Assembly: GCA_022376925.1 (NCBI GenBank)
Contig: JAIOJX010000002.1
Coordinates: 65,310,001 to 65,374,000 of the forward strand
Direction: 5' to 3'
Source: Tragulus kanchil
Lineage: Eukaryota; Chordata; Mammalia; Artiodactyla; Tragulidae
Length of the DNA stretch: 64,000 nucleotides
The translations under genes were made by a program, and so were the position numbers. Shown here piece after piece: positions 23,346-33,985 of this stretch (positions are counted from its first letter, which is position 1; every line of letters starts with the position of its first letter). The notes under the pieces were generated by a model. It saw nothing but the letters and a program-made list of their open reading frames with translations. It did no database searches and had not been told where the DNA came from.

Positions 23346-24747
23346 AAATATTATTAATAGATACAATAAAGCTACCATTACAAGTTACCAGATGTCATAT
23401 TTTGACATCTTTGCTTTGAATTTGTTCTTTTAGTAAGAAATAAAATGTTACCTAGACAAAGCACTGCCTGCAAACACACACCAAAATTAACCATAATCCT
23501 AAAGTTGATGTGAATTTATACTATTTAGACATATACCAAAATAATAAGCTAAACTGTCTAGTATATTTTCTAGATTTAAAAAAACACTATGTTATTGTAT
23601 GGGTTCTTAAACTCTCATACTTTAATCAACATTATGTTTTTGAAACTTAGCCATATTAGTAATGTAGTTTTGCTATGCATTATAGGAATGAGTCAGGTTT
23701 AGTAATTTTAACTGCTAATAAATAGTCTTACATCTCAAGTTTTGACTTACTGAGAAGAGAGGAGTACAAACTAATTAGATGCATTATCCTGAGTTCTAGC
23801 TCTTTCACAAGAAAGAACAAAGTGTTTCTCAGCATCTCACAAAGCCTGTAAGATTTCTTCTCTAAGGAGCAGAGAGAAAGCTGTATGATGAATCTTCTCC
23901 CATTTATAGACTGTATCTCAAGAATCCACACCAATAATTTTTATCTTTGGCAAATAGTTATTTCCCAGAGAGAGCAATTAGGGGGTTGAGAAAGAAAGGA
24001 TTTTGAAAAAGGCAACAAATTACCAAAACTAGAAATTCACTTAATTGTCCTTCTCAAACATAAATTACTACATTAAGGTTTTAAAATAACCATGACATAA
24101 ATAATAATGACAGCCCTCCCATCTTCCTAGGGAACTTTTCACTGAGTGAACTGTGTAGTCTAGATTTTAAGGTATAAAGTGATGAAAAAGTACCAACTCT
24201 CCAAGGCTTAAAAATATCCTTCTGCTTAACAAAATAAGTAGTATACAAAATGATATATGTAGTATGTTCTCAACTATGGTAAGTGTATTCAGGTACATAT
24301 TTGTATGCACTGGAAAAAATTTTAAAAACCCACTGAATTATGAACAATGCATATCTCTGGCTGATAGGAATACAGGTGAATTTTATTTTCTCTTGAAATG
24401 GTTTGATATTTTCCACTCCCTTTAAGAAAGCAATAATTTAATTTTATATTCAGAAACAATACAAAGAATGCAAGAAAGGCACTTATAAAGGCATAAAGAT
24501 ATTAGAATGCATTTGTTCAGTGAGAAACTTATAAATATGTGGCAATTTAAAGGCGGCTGTGTTAGATCAAATCTGTATCCACAGATGTGCCCCTGGTTTC
24601 ATTGTTTTTGTTGTTTTTTCCTTTAATGCTATCCCTTAACCATCCATCCCCAATTTCCCTAAAGAAAACAAACAGAAGAGCAGAAACAGCTACAGGTAGT
24701 TTCTTTGAAGGGGAAGGGTTCTGTGGAAAGCTTAGAACAGCAGTCAT

Positions 24748-24915
24748 TATTTATTGAGCATTTCCTATGTGTCAATGAGCTTTAATTATTCCTCACAGCA
24801 GCCTTTATGAATAGATATTGTTAACATCTCATATTGGTGAAATGGTAAAAGTGAGAAATTAAGTGATGCGATCAGGGTCACAGAGCCCAAATGCAGAGGT
24901 CATAGTCTTCTGACA
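24748..24915 (-). mobile_element. MIR SINE
   Basis: Reverse-strand MIR: ttattgagcatttcctatgt, ttattcctcacagcagcctt, gtgagaaattaagtgatgcg, atcagggtcacagagcccaa, in consensus order. Confidence 0.75.
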
Positions 24916-25514
24916 GCCATCCATTTTCTTTCCATTTTAATTGACCTCAGGTCCTTGGTTAGTGCAAGGATCATGAATATCCGATTTCCTGCCCCAGTCC
25001 ATCCAGCTGAAGTGTTTTCTTTGGTGACGCTTTATTCTTATAGTTTCAAGCCTTTATCCAGAACTCACAGTTTCCAATTTACCTACATCTCTTTTACTTT
25101 AAGTTATTAAGGGAAGATGTTCTACTCCTAAAGGCAGTAAGAGTTGCCGCCAATGTGGGGGACTGGAGAAAATAAAAGTACTTAACAGTCATCACCTTCA
25201 ATGGTAAAAATCAACAACAACTCTTTATTCACTTGTTCTCTCTTTTTAAATACAATGAAAAATCTCCGTCACCACTATCATGCTGAGGAATATTCAAAGA
25301 ATGATTGGGTCAATATGCAGTAGGTTCCCTAAACCCACCCTAAACTCTGAGGCCTGTCTAAACTGAGCATAAAATAAGTATTTTATATGACAACATGGCT
25401 ATTTCCTCAGCTTCATGATGATATGCTTATTATGGCCTCATTAATTATCCCATACTGAAAATTATTAGTAGTTTCTTTCATTTACTCAACCAAAAGAGGC
25501 ATACGATCTTTATA

Positions 25515-27936
25515 TAGCATAAGGATTAGTATCATGCTTGTCCTCCTGTTCATTATATCTTTCCCCTTCAAATCAGCATAAATGCCAAGTGATCTTAATC
25601 TAATGGCCATATACTCATTGAAAGATTAATATCATAGAGTATACTCTAATATTATGATTTAAAACAAGCTTACTAATAAATTTTCATCCAAAACCTTCCA
25701 GCAAGTCTATTTTTTAGAAATAAATGTTTTCTAGGTTACTAAATTAAAAATGGCTAACCGATATCTAACTGAATTAAAATTGCTGAATTAAATAGCTTTT
25801 GCTAAAAAATTTTAGTTGTTAAAGGTAAAATGGTGTGTACAATTAAATATACACTGTATTTTACATATAGTTGTATAAAAGAATGAATTAGAATATATAC
25901 ATATATATATATATGAAAGTAGTAGACTGTTTCCCCTTAAAAATGCCGTGTCTTATCAAGTAGGTGTAAGATTATAGATGGTAGATTAGATATCAACAAA
26001 GACATAAAGAACATGCACAGATGTGGGTGTGTAATTATGTATGTTTATAGGTAAACATCTCTTGAGCCACTTTTATATGTTTTCTATGTTAACAAGTCTA
26101 TATATAGCATGAATATAAGATGCAAAATCTATAGCTCTTGTCTAGTTCCTGTCTAGTGAGAAAGACAAGTATATAAGTAGACACATATATAAACAGATGA
26201 CATCATTATAGTGTGGTAATGGTTAGAACAAAAATTGCCTATACAGGATTGTGAAATATTTACTCCAAATTTATACAATCAATGAAAGATACTCACAGAG
26301 GAGAAATTAAGAGTTTGGTAGATCTTCTCAGTTAATATAATGTGACTGAGCACAAATATAATTTGGAAAAAGCACACGCATGATCAGCCTTTCTTCTGTT
26401 CTGATGTGAGTTCCCACCCAGGACTGATTGCTGTCAGCATTCACAGTTTTATCACAGCCTTCTATTTTTTAACATTATATCAGCATGATTATTTCCAGGA
26501 AACCATGAGCTCCAAAATTACATATTCTAGGATGTCACTGAGGTCTTTTACATTCTTCACTTCTTTTAGCCAAGCATTTTCATGACACAGCATGAGGTTT
26601 GTTACATTAAAAATTTAAGTGAGTTTGCTAGAAAACCACCATCATAGCAGGAAATCACACATTTGTTTTCTCACAACTTTTGCATCTGTAAAACTGAAGT
26701 CAAAAAAAGTAAGTTAATTTCCACCTAGCATAAGGATTAGTATCATGCTTGTCCTCCTGTTCATTATATCTTTCCCCTTCAAATCAGCATAAATGCCAAG
26801 TGATCTTAATCTAATGGCCATATACTCATTGAAAGATTAATATCATAGAGTATACTCTAATATTATGATTTAAAACAAGCTTACTAATAAATTTTCATCC
26901 AAAACCTTCCAGCAAGTCTATTTTTTAGAAATAAATGTTTTCTAGGTTACTAAATTAAAAATGGCTAACTGATATCTAACTGAATTAAAATTGCTGAATT
27001 AAATAGCTTTTGCTAAAAAATTTTAGTTGTTAAAGGTAAAATGGTGTGTACAATTAAATATACACTGTATTTTACATATAGTTGTATAAAAGAATGAATT
27101 AGAATATATACATATATATATATATGAAAGTAGTAGACTGTTTCCCCTTAAAAATGCCGTGTCTTATCAAGTAGGTGTAAGATTATAGATGGTAGATTAG
27201 ATATCAACAAAGACATAAAGAACATGCACAGATGTGGGTGTGTAATTATGTATGTTTATAGGTAAACATCTCTTGAGCCACTTTTATATGTTTTCTATGT
27301 TAACAAGTCTATATATAGCATGAATATAAGATGCAAAATCTATAGCTCTTGTCTAGTTCCTGTCTAGTGAGAAAGACAAGTATATAAGTAGACACATATA
27401 TAAACAGATGACATCATTATAGTGTGGTAATGGTTAGAACAAAAATTGCCTATACAGGATTGTGAAATATTTACTCCAAATTTATACAATCAATGAAAGA
27501 TACTCACAGAGGAGAAATTAAGAGTTTGGTAGATCTTCTCAGTTAATATAATGTGACTGAGCACAAATATAATTTGGAAAAAGCACACGCATGATCAGCC
27601 TTTCTTCTGTTCTGATGTGAGTTCCCACCCAGGACTGATTGCTGTCAGCATTCACAGTTTTATCACAGCCTTCTATTTTTTAACATTATATCAGCATGAT
27701 TATTTCCAGGAAACCATGAGCTCCAAAATTACATATTCTAGGATGTCACTGAGGTCTTTTACATTCTTCACTTCTTTTAGCCAAGCATTTTCATGACACA
27801 GCATGAGGTTTGTTACATTAAAAATTTAAGTGAGTTTGCTAGAAAACCACCATCATAGCAGGAAATCACACATTTGTTTTCTCACAACTTTTGCATCTGT
27901 AAAACTGAAGTCAAAAAAAGTAAGTTAATTTCCACC
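25515..27936. repeat. Tandem duplication D9 (25515-26725 / 26726-27936)
   Basis: Exactly abutting copies with a constant offset of 1,211 nt. The one difference I found is c at 25759 versus t at 26970. A pair that differs by a substitution and not by indels is what two haplotypes would give. Confidence 0.97.
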
Positions 27937-28501
27937 AAAGAACACTGAAATAGAACTCACAACAGAACAAGAATTCTTGCCATGCCCTGTCTAAATCTAG
28001 AGTCTATAGTCCATGCTAATACACATCATACATATTAGCCCAGATTTAAGATTCTCTCTTATCAAAAGTTAAGATTCATTATGGTCTCTCTGATTTCTTT
28101 CAAAGAGGAATAAAGCTCTGGATGAGCTTACATAAACAAGTGGAATTTTAGGGAGTGCTGGGCAATATTCAGCATAGTGCAATGGAGAGCTCCCAGAATG
28201 TATCCTCAGGAGATCGGGGTGATTTTTTTCAATCTTCAAACATATGAACGATATAGTCTTTTACTTCTCTGAGATAAATATTTCTCATCAGGAAAATGAT
28301 CCTGATAATCATACCTGTCCTAAGTATCTCATAAGTGTGTTGTCATGATCAGTGAAACAAGTATGTGAAAACACCTGGTCAGCTCTAAGATGTTGGTATA
28401 AATGACAGATACTTACATTCTGGTCTAGAGTCAAGTTTAGAGAAGCATTTTGAAAATCCATTATAAGTGTGAATTCTCCAGTGTTATATTGTATATAAGT
28501 G

Positions 28502-28580
28502 AATATATATATATATATATATATACACATACACATATGTTTATAAACATACACACACACACACACACATATATATATGT
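28502..28580. repeat. (AT)n and (AC)n compound microsatellite (duplicate at 29620-29700)
   Basis: An at run is followed by atacacatacacatatg, then an ac run and a final at run. The copy in D10's second half has two or so more at units, so the array is length-variable between copies. Confidence 0.9.
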
Positions 28581-28716
28581 ATGCTTTTTCAATGAGAAGA
28601 TAACTAACAGTTAAAATTATCCATTCCATTATTTCTCTTACAGAATTCATATTTATAGTCAGGAGTATATGAGAAGAAACAGTGAATGAGAAAAATGAAG
28701 AAGTTTTGAATTCTGA

Positions 28717-28820
28717 TGGCTTTATACTGGCAACTGATTAATTGTATGACTTTGCACAAATTCGTTTCCTCTCTGTGCCTCAGCTTCTGCATCTAGAAAA
28801 TGGGAATAATCATGTACCCA
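28717..28820 (+). mobile_element. MIR fragment (duplicate at 29838-29942)
   Basis: Forward-strand MIR: actggcaactgattaattgt, atgactttgcacaaattcg, ctctgtgcctcagcttctgc, atctagaaaatgggaataat. Confidence 0.75.
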
Positions 28821-29619
28821 AAAACTACCTGCCATAGCTCCAAAATTAAAAATATTCTAGGATGTCACTGAGGTCTTTTACATTCTTCACTTCTTTTAGC
28901 CAAGCATTTTCATGACACAGCATGAGGTTTGTTACATTAAAAATTTAAGTGAGTTTGCTAGAAAACCACCATCATAGCAGGAAATAACACATTTGTTTTC
29001 TCAAAAATTTTGCATATGTAAAACTGAAGTCAAAAAGTAAGTTAATTTCCACCAAAGAACACTGAAATAGAACTCACAACAGAACAAGAATTCTTGCCAT
29101 GCCCTGTCTAAATCTAGAGTCTATAGTCCATGCTAATACACATCATACATATTAGCCCAGATTTAAGATTCTCTCTTATCAAAAGTTAAGATTCATTATG
29201 GTCTCTCTGATTTCTTTCAAAGAGGAATAAAGCTCTGGATGAGCTTACATAAACAAGTGGAATTTTAGGGAGTGCTGGGCAATATTCAGCATAGTGCAAT
29301 GGAGAGCTCCCAGAATGTATCCTCAGGAGATCGGGGTGATTTTTTTCAATCTTCAAACATATGAACGATATAGTCTTTTACTTCTCTGAGATAAATATTT
29401 CTCATCAGGAAAATGATCCTGATAATCATACCTGTCCTAAGTATCTCATAAGTGTGTTGTCATGATCAGTGAAACAAGTATGTGAAAACACCTGGTCAGC
29501 TCTAAGATGTTGGTATAAATGACAGATACTTACATTCTGGTCTAGAGTCAAGTTTAGAGAAGCATTTTGAAAATCCATTATAAGTGTGAATTCTCCAGTG
29601 TTATATTGTATATAAGTGA

Positions 29620-29652
<33 letters not shown>

Positions 29653-29943
29653 CACATATGTTTATAAACATACACACACACACACACACATATATATATG
29701 TATGCTTTTTCAATGAGAAGATAACTAACAGTTAAAATTATCCATTCCATTATTTCTCTTACAGAATTCATATTTATAGTCAGGAGTATATGAGAAGAAA
29801 CAGTGAATGAGAAAAATGAAGAAGTTTTGAATTCTGATGGCTTTATACTGGCAACTGATTAATTGTATGACTTTGCACAAATTCCTTTCCCTCTCTGTGC
29901 CTCAGCTTCTGCATCTAGAAAATGGGAATAATCATGTACCCAC

Positions 29944-30488
29944 AACAAAGAAACTACCTGCCAATGCATGAGACATAAGAGATGCAAGTTCAATCCCTGG
30001 GTCAGGCAGATCCACTAGAGAAGGAAATGGCAACCCATTCCAGTATTTTCACCTGGAGAATCCCATAGGGAGAGGAGTCTGGTGGACTACAGTCTATGGG
30101 GTTGCAAAGAGTCAGACATGGGCTTCCCCTGGTGGTCCAGTGGGTAAGGACACCGCCTTGCAGTGCAAGGGGTGCCGGTTCGAGCCCTGGCCTGGGAAGA
30201 TCCCACGTGCCGCGGAGCGGCTGGACTGAGATGTCCAATTACCGAGCCGGAGCTCTGGAGTGCATGCGCCCAGAGCCGGTGCTCTGCGACAACGGACGCC
30301 ACCGCGATGGGAGGCCCACAGGAGCCAAAGAACAAAGACAGATGAACATAGAGAAATGAAAGACCAATAGAAGTGGCCCGCCTGCTCCCCTCCCTCCCCA
30401 ACCCGATCCCTGCCCAAAATCAATAAAATAAATAAATCTTTAAAAAAAAAAAAAAAAAGAGTCAGACATGAGTGAAGCAACTTAACAC
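29944..30488 (+). mobile_element. Bov-tA SINE, interrupted by a younger SINE
   Basis: Body of a Bov-tA from aaactacctgccaatgcatg to ttgcaaagagtcagacatg (30120), resuming at 30471 with agtgaagcaacttaacac. The 350-nt gap between the two parts is a tRNA-Glu SINE with its own target-site duplication. Confidence 0.9.
30121..30455 (+). mobile_element. Young tRNA-Glu (CHR-type) SINE nested in a Bov-tA
   Basis: A 335-nt element starting ggcttcccctggtggtccag, with a pol III A box tggtccagtgg (30133-30143), a B box ggttcgagccc (30177-30187) and a tail caataaaataaataaatc followed by an uninterrupted A run. It is flanked by a perfect 15-nt target-site duplication, aaagagtcagacatg (30106-30120 and 30456-30470). 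It is GC-rich with many CpGs still intact, unlike the intron around it, so it is young. The 3' half (from gagcggctggactgagatgt onward) is not the standard CHR-2 sequence that I know. Confidence 0.92.
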
Positions 30489-30599
30489 AAAAGGAAATAC
30501 CATGAAAAGACCCACACTGAAAAATAAAATAATAAGCTTCTAATAGAAAGGGGGAATGGGTTTGAACGTTCTCAGCAGGTATGGATGTAAGAGATGGTG

Positions 30600-30783
30600 A
30601 AAAGTGAAAGTTTTAGTTGCTTAGTCATATATGACTCTCTGTGACCTGATGGATTGTAGCCTACCAGAATACTGAAATTGGTAGCCATTTCCTTCTCCTG
30701 GGGATCTTCCTAAACCAGGGGTCAAATCTGGGTCTCCCACATTGCATGCAGATTCTTTACCGTCTGAGCCACCAGGGAAGCCT
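30600..30783 (-). mobile_element. Bov-tA SINE
   Basis: Reverse-strand element: aaagttttagttgcttagtc, gactctctgtgacctgatgg, cttctcctggggatcttcc, gattctttaccgtctgagcc, accagggaagcc. Possible 8-nt target-site duplication gagatggt at 30591 and 30790. Confidence 0.88.
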
Positions 30784-30811
30784 GACTATGAGATGGTATA
30801 ATAGAGTTAAT

Positions 30812-30835
30812 AAAAAAAAAAAAAAAAAAAAAAAA
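30812..30835 (+). repeat. (A)24 run
   Basis: Uninterrupted A run 30 nt right of the Bov-tA. No element in + orientation ends here, so its origin is unclear. Confidence 0.9.
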
Positions 30836-30844
30836 CGAATGAGA

Positions 30845-30985
30845 CATACTTTCTTAACACTTAGCATTGTGACTATGAAGAAGTTTCTTCACTATTCTGA
30901 GCCTTGATTTCCTTATCTATCAACTAAATGTAATAATAAACGCATCAAAACAGTTTTGTAAAGCTAAAGAGAAAATATTTTGTAA
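30845..30985 (+). mobile_element. MIR-like fragment
   Basis: Contains aacacttagcattgtgacta, gaagtttcttcactattctg, gagccttgatttccttatct, the forward MIR arrangement, strongly diverged. Confidence 0.5.
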
Positions 30986-31299
30986 ACTGTAGGCATACAA
31001 AGATAAAAGATTCATTACTACTTGTCAATCCCTGGTACGACAGCCTGCCTAATGCTAAAGCGTTTTGCAAATCTTCATTCTTAAAGAATTATCTTTTATG
31101 TTTACACTATCTCAGGAATCCATGTACTATAGGGTGGCCCAAACATCTGGAAACAGATAATATTTTATTATCTTTTAATGTAATGTCAGAAAGCTATTTA
31201 TTATATATATTCACTAATTCTTCCAGACATTATGGCCACAGGGTGTAAAGATACCTCTTGAACACCATGTGCTAGTTGTTTCAAACCTTCAGAGGAAAC

Positions 31300-33465
31300 T
31301 CTTCTTGAGAAATTTTAACTCAGAAATATCTACAATTACGATTTTGATGATGGTTAGAGTCTGACTTGCTAGGTCAGCAATGAATAAAATAAGAGACTGC
31401 AGTGAATGAAGTTCCCAGATGTCTTTCATAAAAACACTGGGCCAGGGAGGACAGGGTGGAATTGGGGGAAGATTGTAAAAGAGAAAAATAAAATAGAGTC
31501 TTTCTCTTTAACATTTTAAACATTATAGTTAATTCAACTAGCTGAACATCTGACTTAAAGGCAGATAAAGTATAAAATTAGTCACATTATAAAAGTATTC
31601 ATCACTTTACATACAATGACAGGAATCTGAAAGTAACAGTATTTCAAATGTTTAAGTTTTGTTTGGGGGGAAGCCCATTGTTTTTAGATAAATTGACTGA
31701 TAAATTGAGGATCACCCAGTATAAGCCACTGATGAGGATTATCAATAAAAATTTGAGACAATGAAAATATATTAGAACAATATAAACAGCATTTACTTGC
31801 ATAGTTCACTATTGGACAACTGGCAAACTTGAGAACATAGGCCTCAAATATAGTTTATTCTATGAAAAGAATGCTTCCTTTGAGACAGATTGATGTTTAC
31901 AATTTCATAAACCTTGGGGGCTTAGCACTTCTTTATTTAATCATACAACTAAAAAAAGTCCCCGTGGGTACCTGCTATAGGAAAGATCCCAAACAAGTAA
32001 GTCTTTTGAGATTTCTGAATCTCTTGTGACACCTACCATTAATGTATTTACAATTACCATGCTACTGGGCATAAAGAAATGAGCCACAAACTGGTTTGGG
32101 GCAGGTGTAATTGTATAAAGGTATAATTTGGGACTTCTTTCATAGCTCAGTCAATAAAGAATCCACCTGCATTGAGGAGATCCAGGTTCAGCTCCTGGGT
32201 CAGGAAGATCCCCTGGAGAAGGAAATGGCAACCCACTCCAGTATTCTTGCTTGGAGAATCCCATGGATTGAGGAGACAGGTGGGCTATAGTTTATGGGGT
32301 CACAGGAGTCAGACACAACTTAGAGACTAAACCACCACCCATGATATAATACAGAAAGGCCCTATGTACATTGAGCCCTAACCCCAAAATCTTCTTGAGA
32401 AATTTTAACTCAGAAATATCTACAATTACGATTTTGATGATGGTTAGAGTCTGACTTGCTAGGTCAGCAATGAATAAAATAAGAGACTGCAGTGAATGAA
32501 GTTCCCAGATGTCTTTCATAAAAACACTGGGCCAGGGAGGACAGGGTGGAATTGGGGGAAGATTGTAAAAGAGAAAAATAAAATAGAGTCTTTCTCTTTA
32601 ACATTTTAAACATTATAGTTAATTCAACTAGCTGAACATCTGACTTAAAGGCAGATAAAGTATAAAATTAGTCACATTATAAAAGTATTCATCACTTTAC
32701 ATACAATGACAGGAATCTGAAAGTAACAGTATTTCAAATGTTTAAGTTTTGTTTGGGGGGAAGCCCATTGTTTTTAGATAAATTGACTGATAAATTGAGG
32801 ATCACCCAGTATAAGCCACTGATGAGGATTATCAATAAAAATTTGAGACAATGAAAATATATTAGAACAATATAAACAGCATTTACTTGCATAGTTCACT
32901 ATTGGACAACTGGCAAACTTGAGAACATAGGCCTCAAATATAGTTTATTCTATGAAAAGAATGCTTCCTTTGAGACAGATTGATGTTTACAATTTCATAA
33001 ACCTTGGGGGCTTAGCACTTCTTTATTTAATCATACAACTAAAAAAAGTCCCCGTGGGTACCTGCTATAGGAAAGATCCCAAACAAGTAAGTCTTTTGAG
33101 ATTTCTGAATCTCTTGTGACACCTACCATTAATGTATTTACAATTACCATGCTACTGGGCATAAAGAAATGAGCCACAAACTGGTTTGGGGCAGGTGTAA
33201 TTGTATAAAGGTATAATTTGGGACTTCTTTCATAGCTCAGTCAATAAAGAATCCACCTGCATTGAGGAGATCCAGGTTCAGCTCCTGGGTCAGGAAGATC
33301 CCCTGGAGAAGGAAATGGCAACCCACTCCAGTATTCTTGCTTGGAGAATCCCATGGATTGAGGAGACAGGTGGGCTATAGTTTATGGGGTCACAGGAGTC
33401 AGACACAACTTAGAGACTAAACCACCACCCATGATATAATACAGAAAGGCCCTATGTACATTGAG
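31300..33465. repeat. Tandem duplication D11 (31300-32375 / 32390-33465)
   Basis: Direct copies with a constant offset of 1,090 nt and 14 nt of filler (ccctaaccccaaaa). Each holds the same Bov-tA. Confidence 0.97.
32129..32338 (+). mobile_element. Bov-tA SINE (duplicate at 33219-33428)
   Basis: Head gggacttctttcatagctca, body aggaagatcccctggagaag, cactccagtattcttgcttg, tail cagacacaacttagagacta. One insertion represented twice by D11. Confidence 0.88.
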
Positions 33466-33549
33466 ATTTCATCTTTAAATGTAATTCTAAGCAGGAAAAG
33501 GCACAGCAGGAAAGAGGCATTAAAACAGTCCAATTTCCAAAATATTCAG

Positions 33550-33985
33550 AAGGACGCACTCAATGTCCATTGAGTTGGTGATGCCATACAACCATCTCAT
33601 CCTCTGTCATCCCCTTTTCCTCCTGCCCTCAGTCTTCCCCAGCATCAGTATCTTTTTCAATGAGTTGGCTTTGCATCAGGTGACCAAAGCACTGGAGCTT
33701 CAGCATCAGTCTTTCCAATGAATATTTGGGGTTGATTTCCTTTAGGATTGACTGGTTTGATCTCCTTGCTGTCCTAGGAACTCTCAAGAGTCTTCTTCAG
33801 TACCACAATTCAAAAGCATAAATTCTTTGGTGTTCAGCCTTCTTTATTGCCTAACTCTCACATGTATATGTGACTACTGGAAAACCCATAGCTTTGACTA
33901 TATGGACCTTTGTGGGCAAAGTGATGTCTCTGCTTTTTAATATGCTGTCTAGGTTTGTCATAGCTTTTCTTTCAAGGAGCTACAG
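33550..33985 (-). mobile_element. BovB (RTE) LINE fragment (duplicate at 34745-35151)
   Basis: Reverse strand of the BovB body: gtgatgccatacaaccatct, catcctctgtcatccccttt, ccagcatcagtatctttttc, ggattgactggtttgatctc, gaactctcaagagtcttctt, aattcaaaagcataaattct, tggacctttgtgggcaaagt, gctttttaatatgctgtcta. Truncated at both ends. The reading frame on the + strand (33870-34088) is antisense and not a gene. The second copy lacks the first 30 nt. Confidence 0.9.

Larger units (their letters stand above)
21601..25514. other. Single-copy intronic stretch
   Basis: AT-rich intron with the L1 fragment at 23.3 kb and the MIR at 24.75 kb. I see no exon, RNA gene or other repeat I can name. Reading frames of 60-80 codons here show no protein-like features. 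Confidence 0.7.
27719..29952. repeat. Tandem duplication D10 (27719-28835 / 28836-29952)
   Basis: Direct copies, offset about 1,117-1,122 nt. The start of copy B is corrupted (aattaaaaatattctagg versus aattacatattctagg; ctcaaaaattttgcatatg versus ctcacaacttttgcatctg). The end of copy A (acccaaaaactacctgccat) is a garbled form of the true continuation acccacaacaaag + aaactacctgcc seen after copy B. Confidence 0.95.

Noticed and set aside
30121..30193. tRNA gene suggested by intact A and B boxes
   Set aside because: The tRNA-like head cannot be read as a functional tRNA and continues into a SINE body with a target-site duplication and A tail.
30002..30480. Several overlapping frames of 60-122 codons on both strands
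   Set aside because: All lie in the GC-rich young SINE and its host Bov-tA, where stop codons are rare. Not genes.
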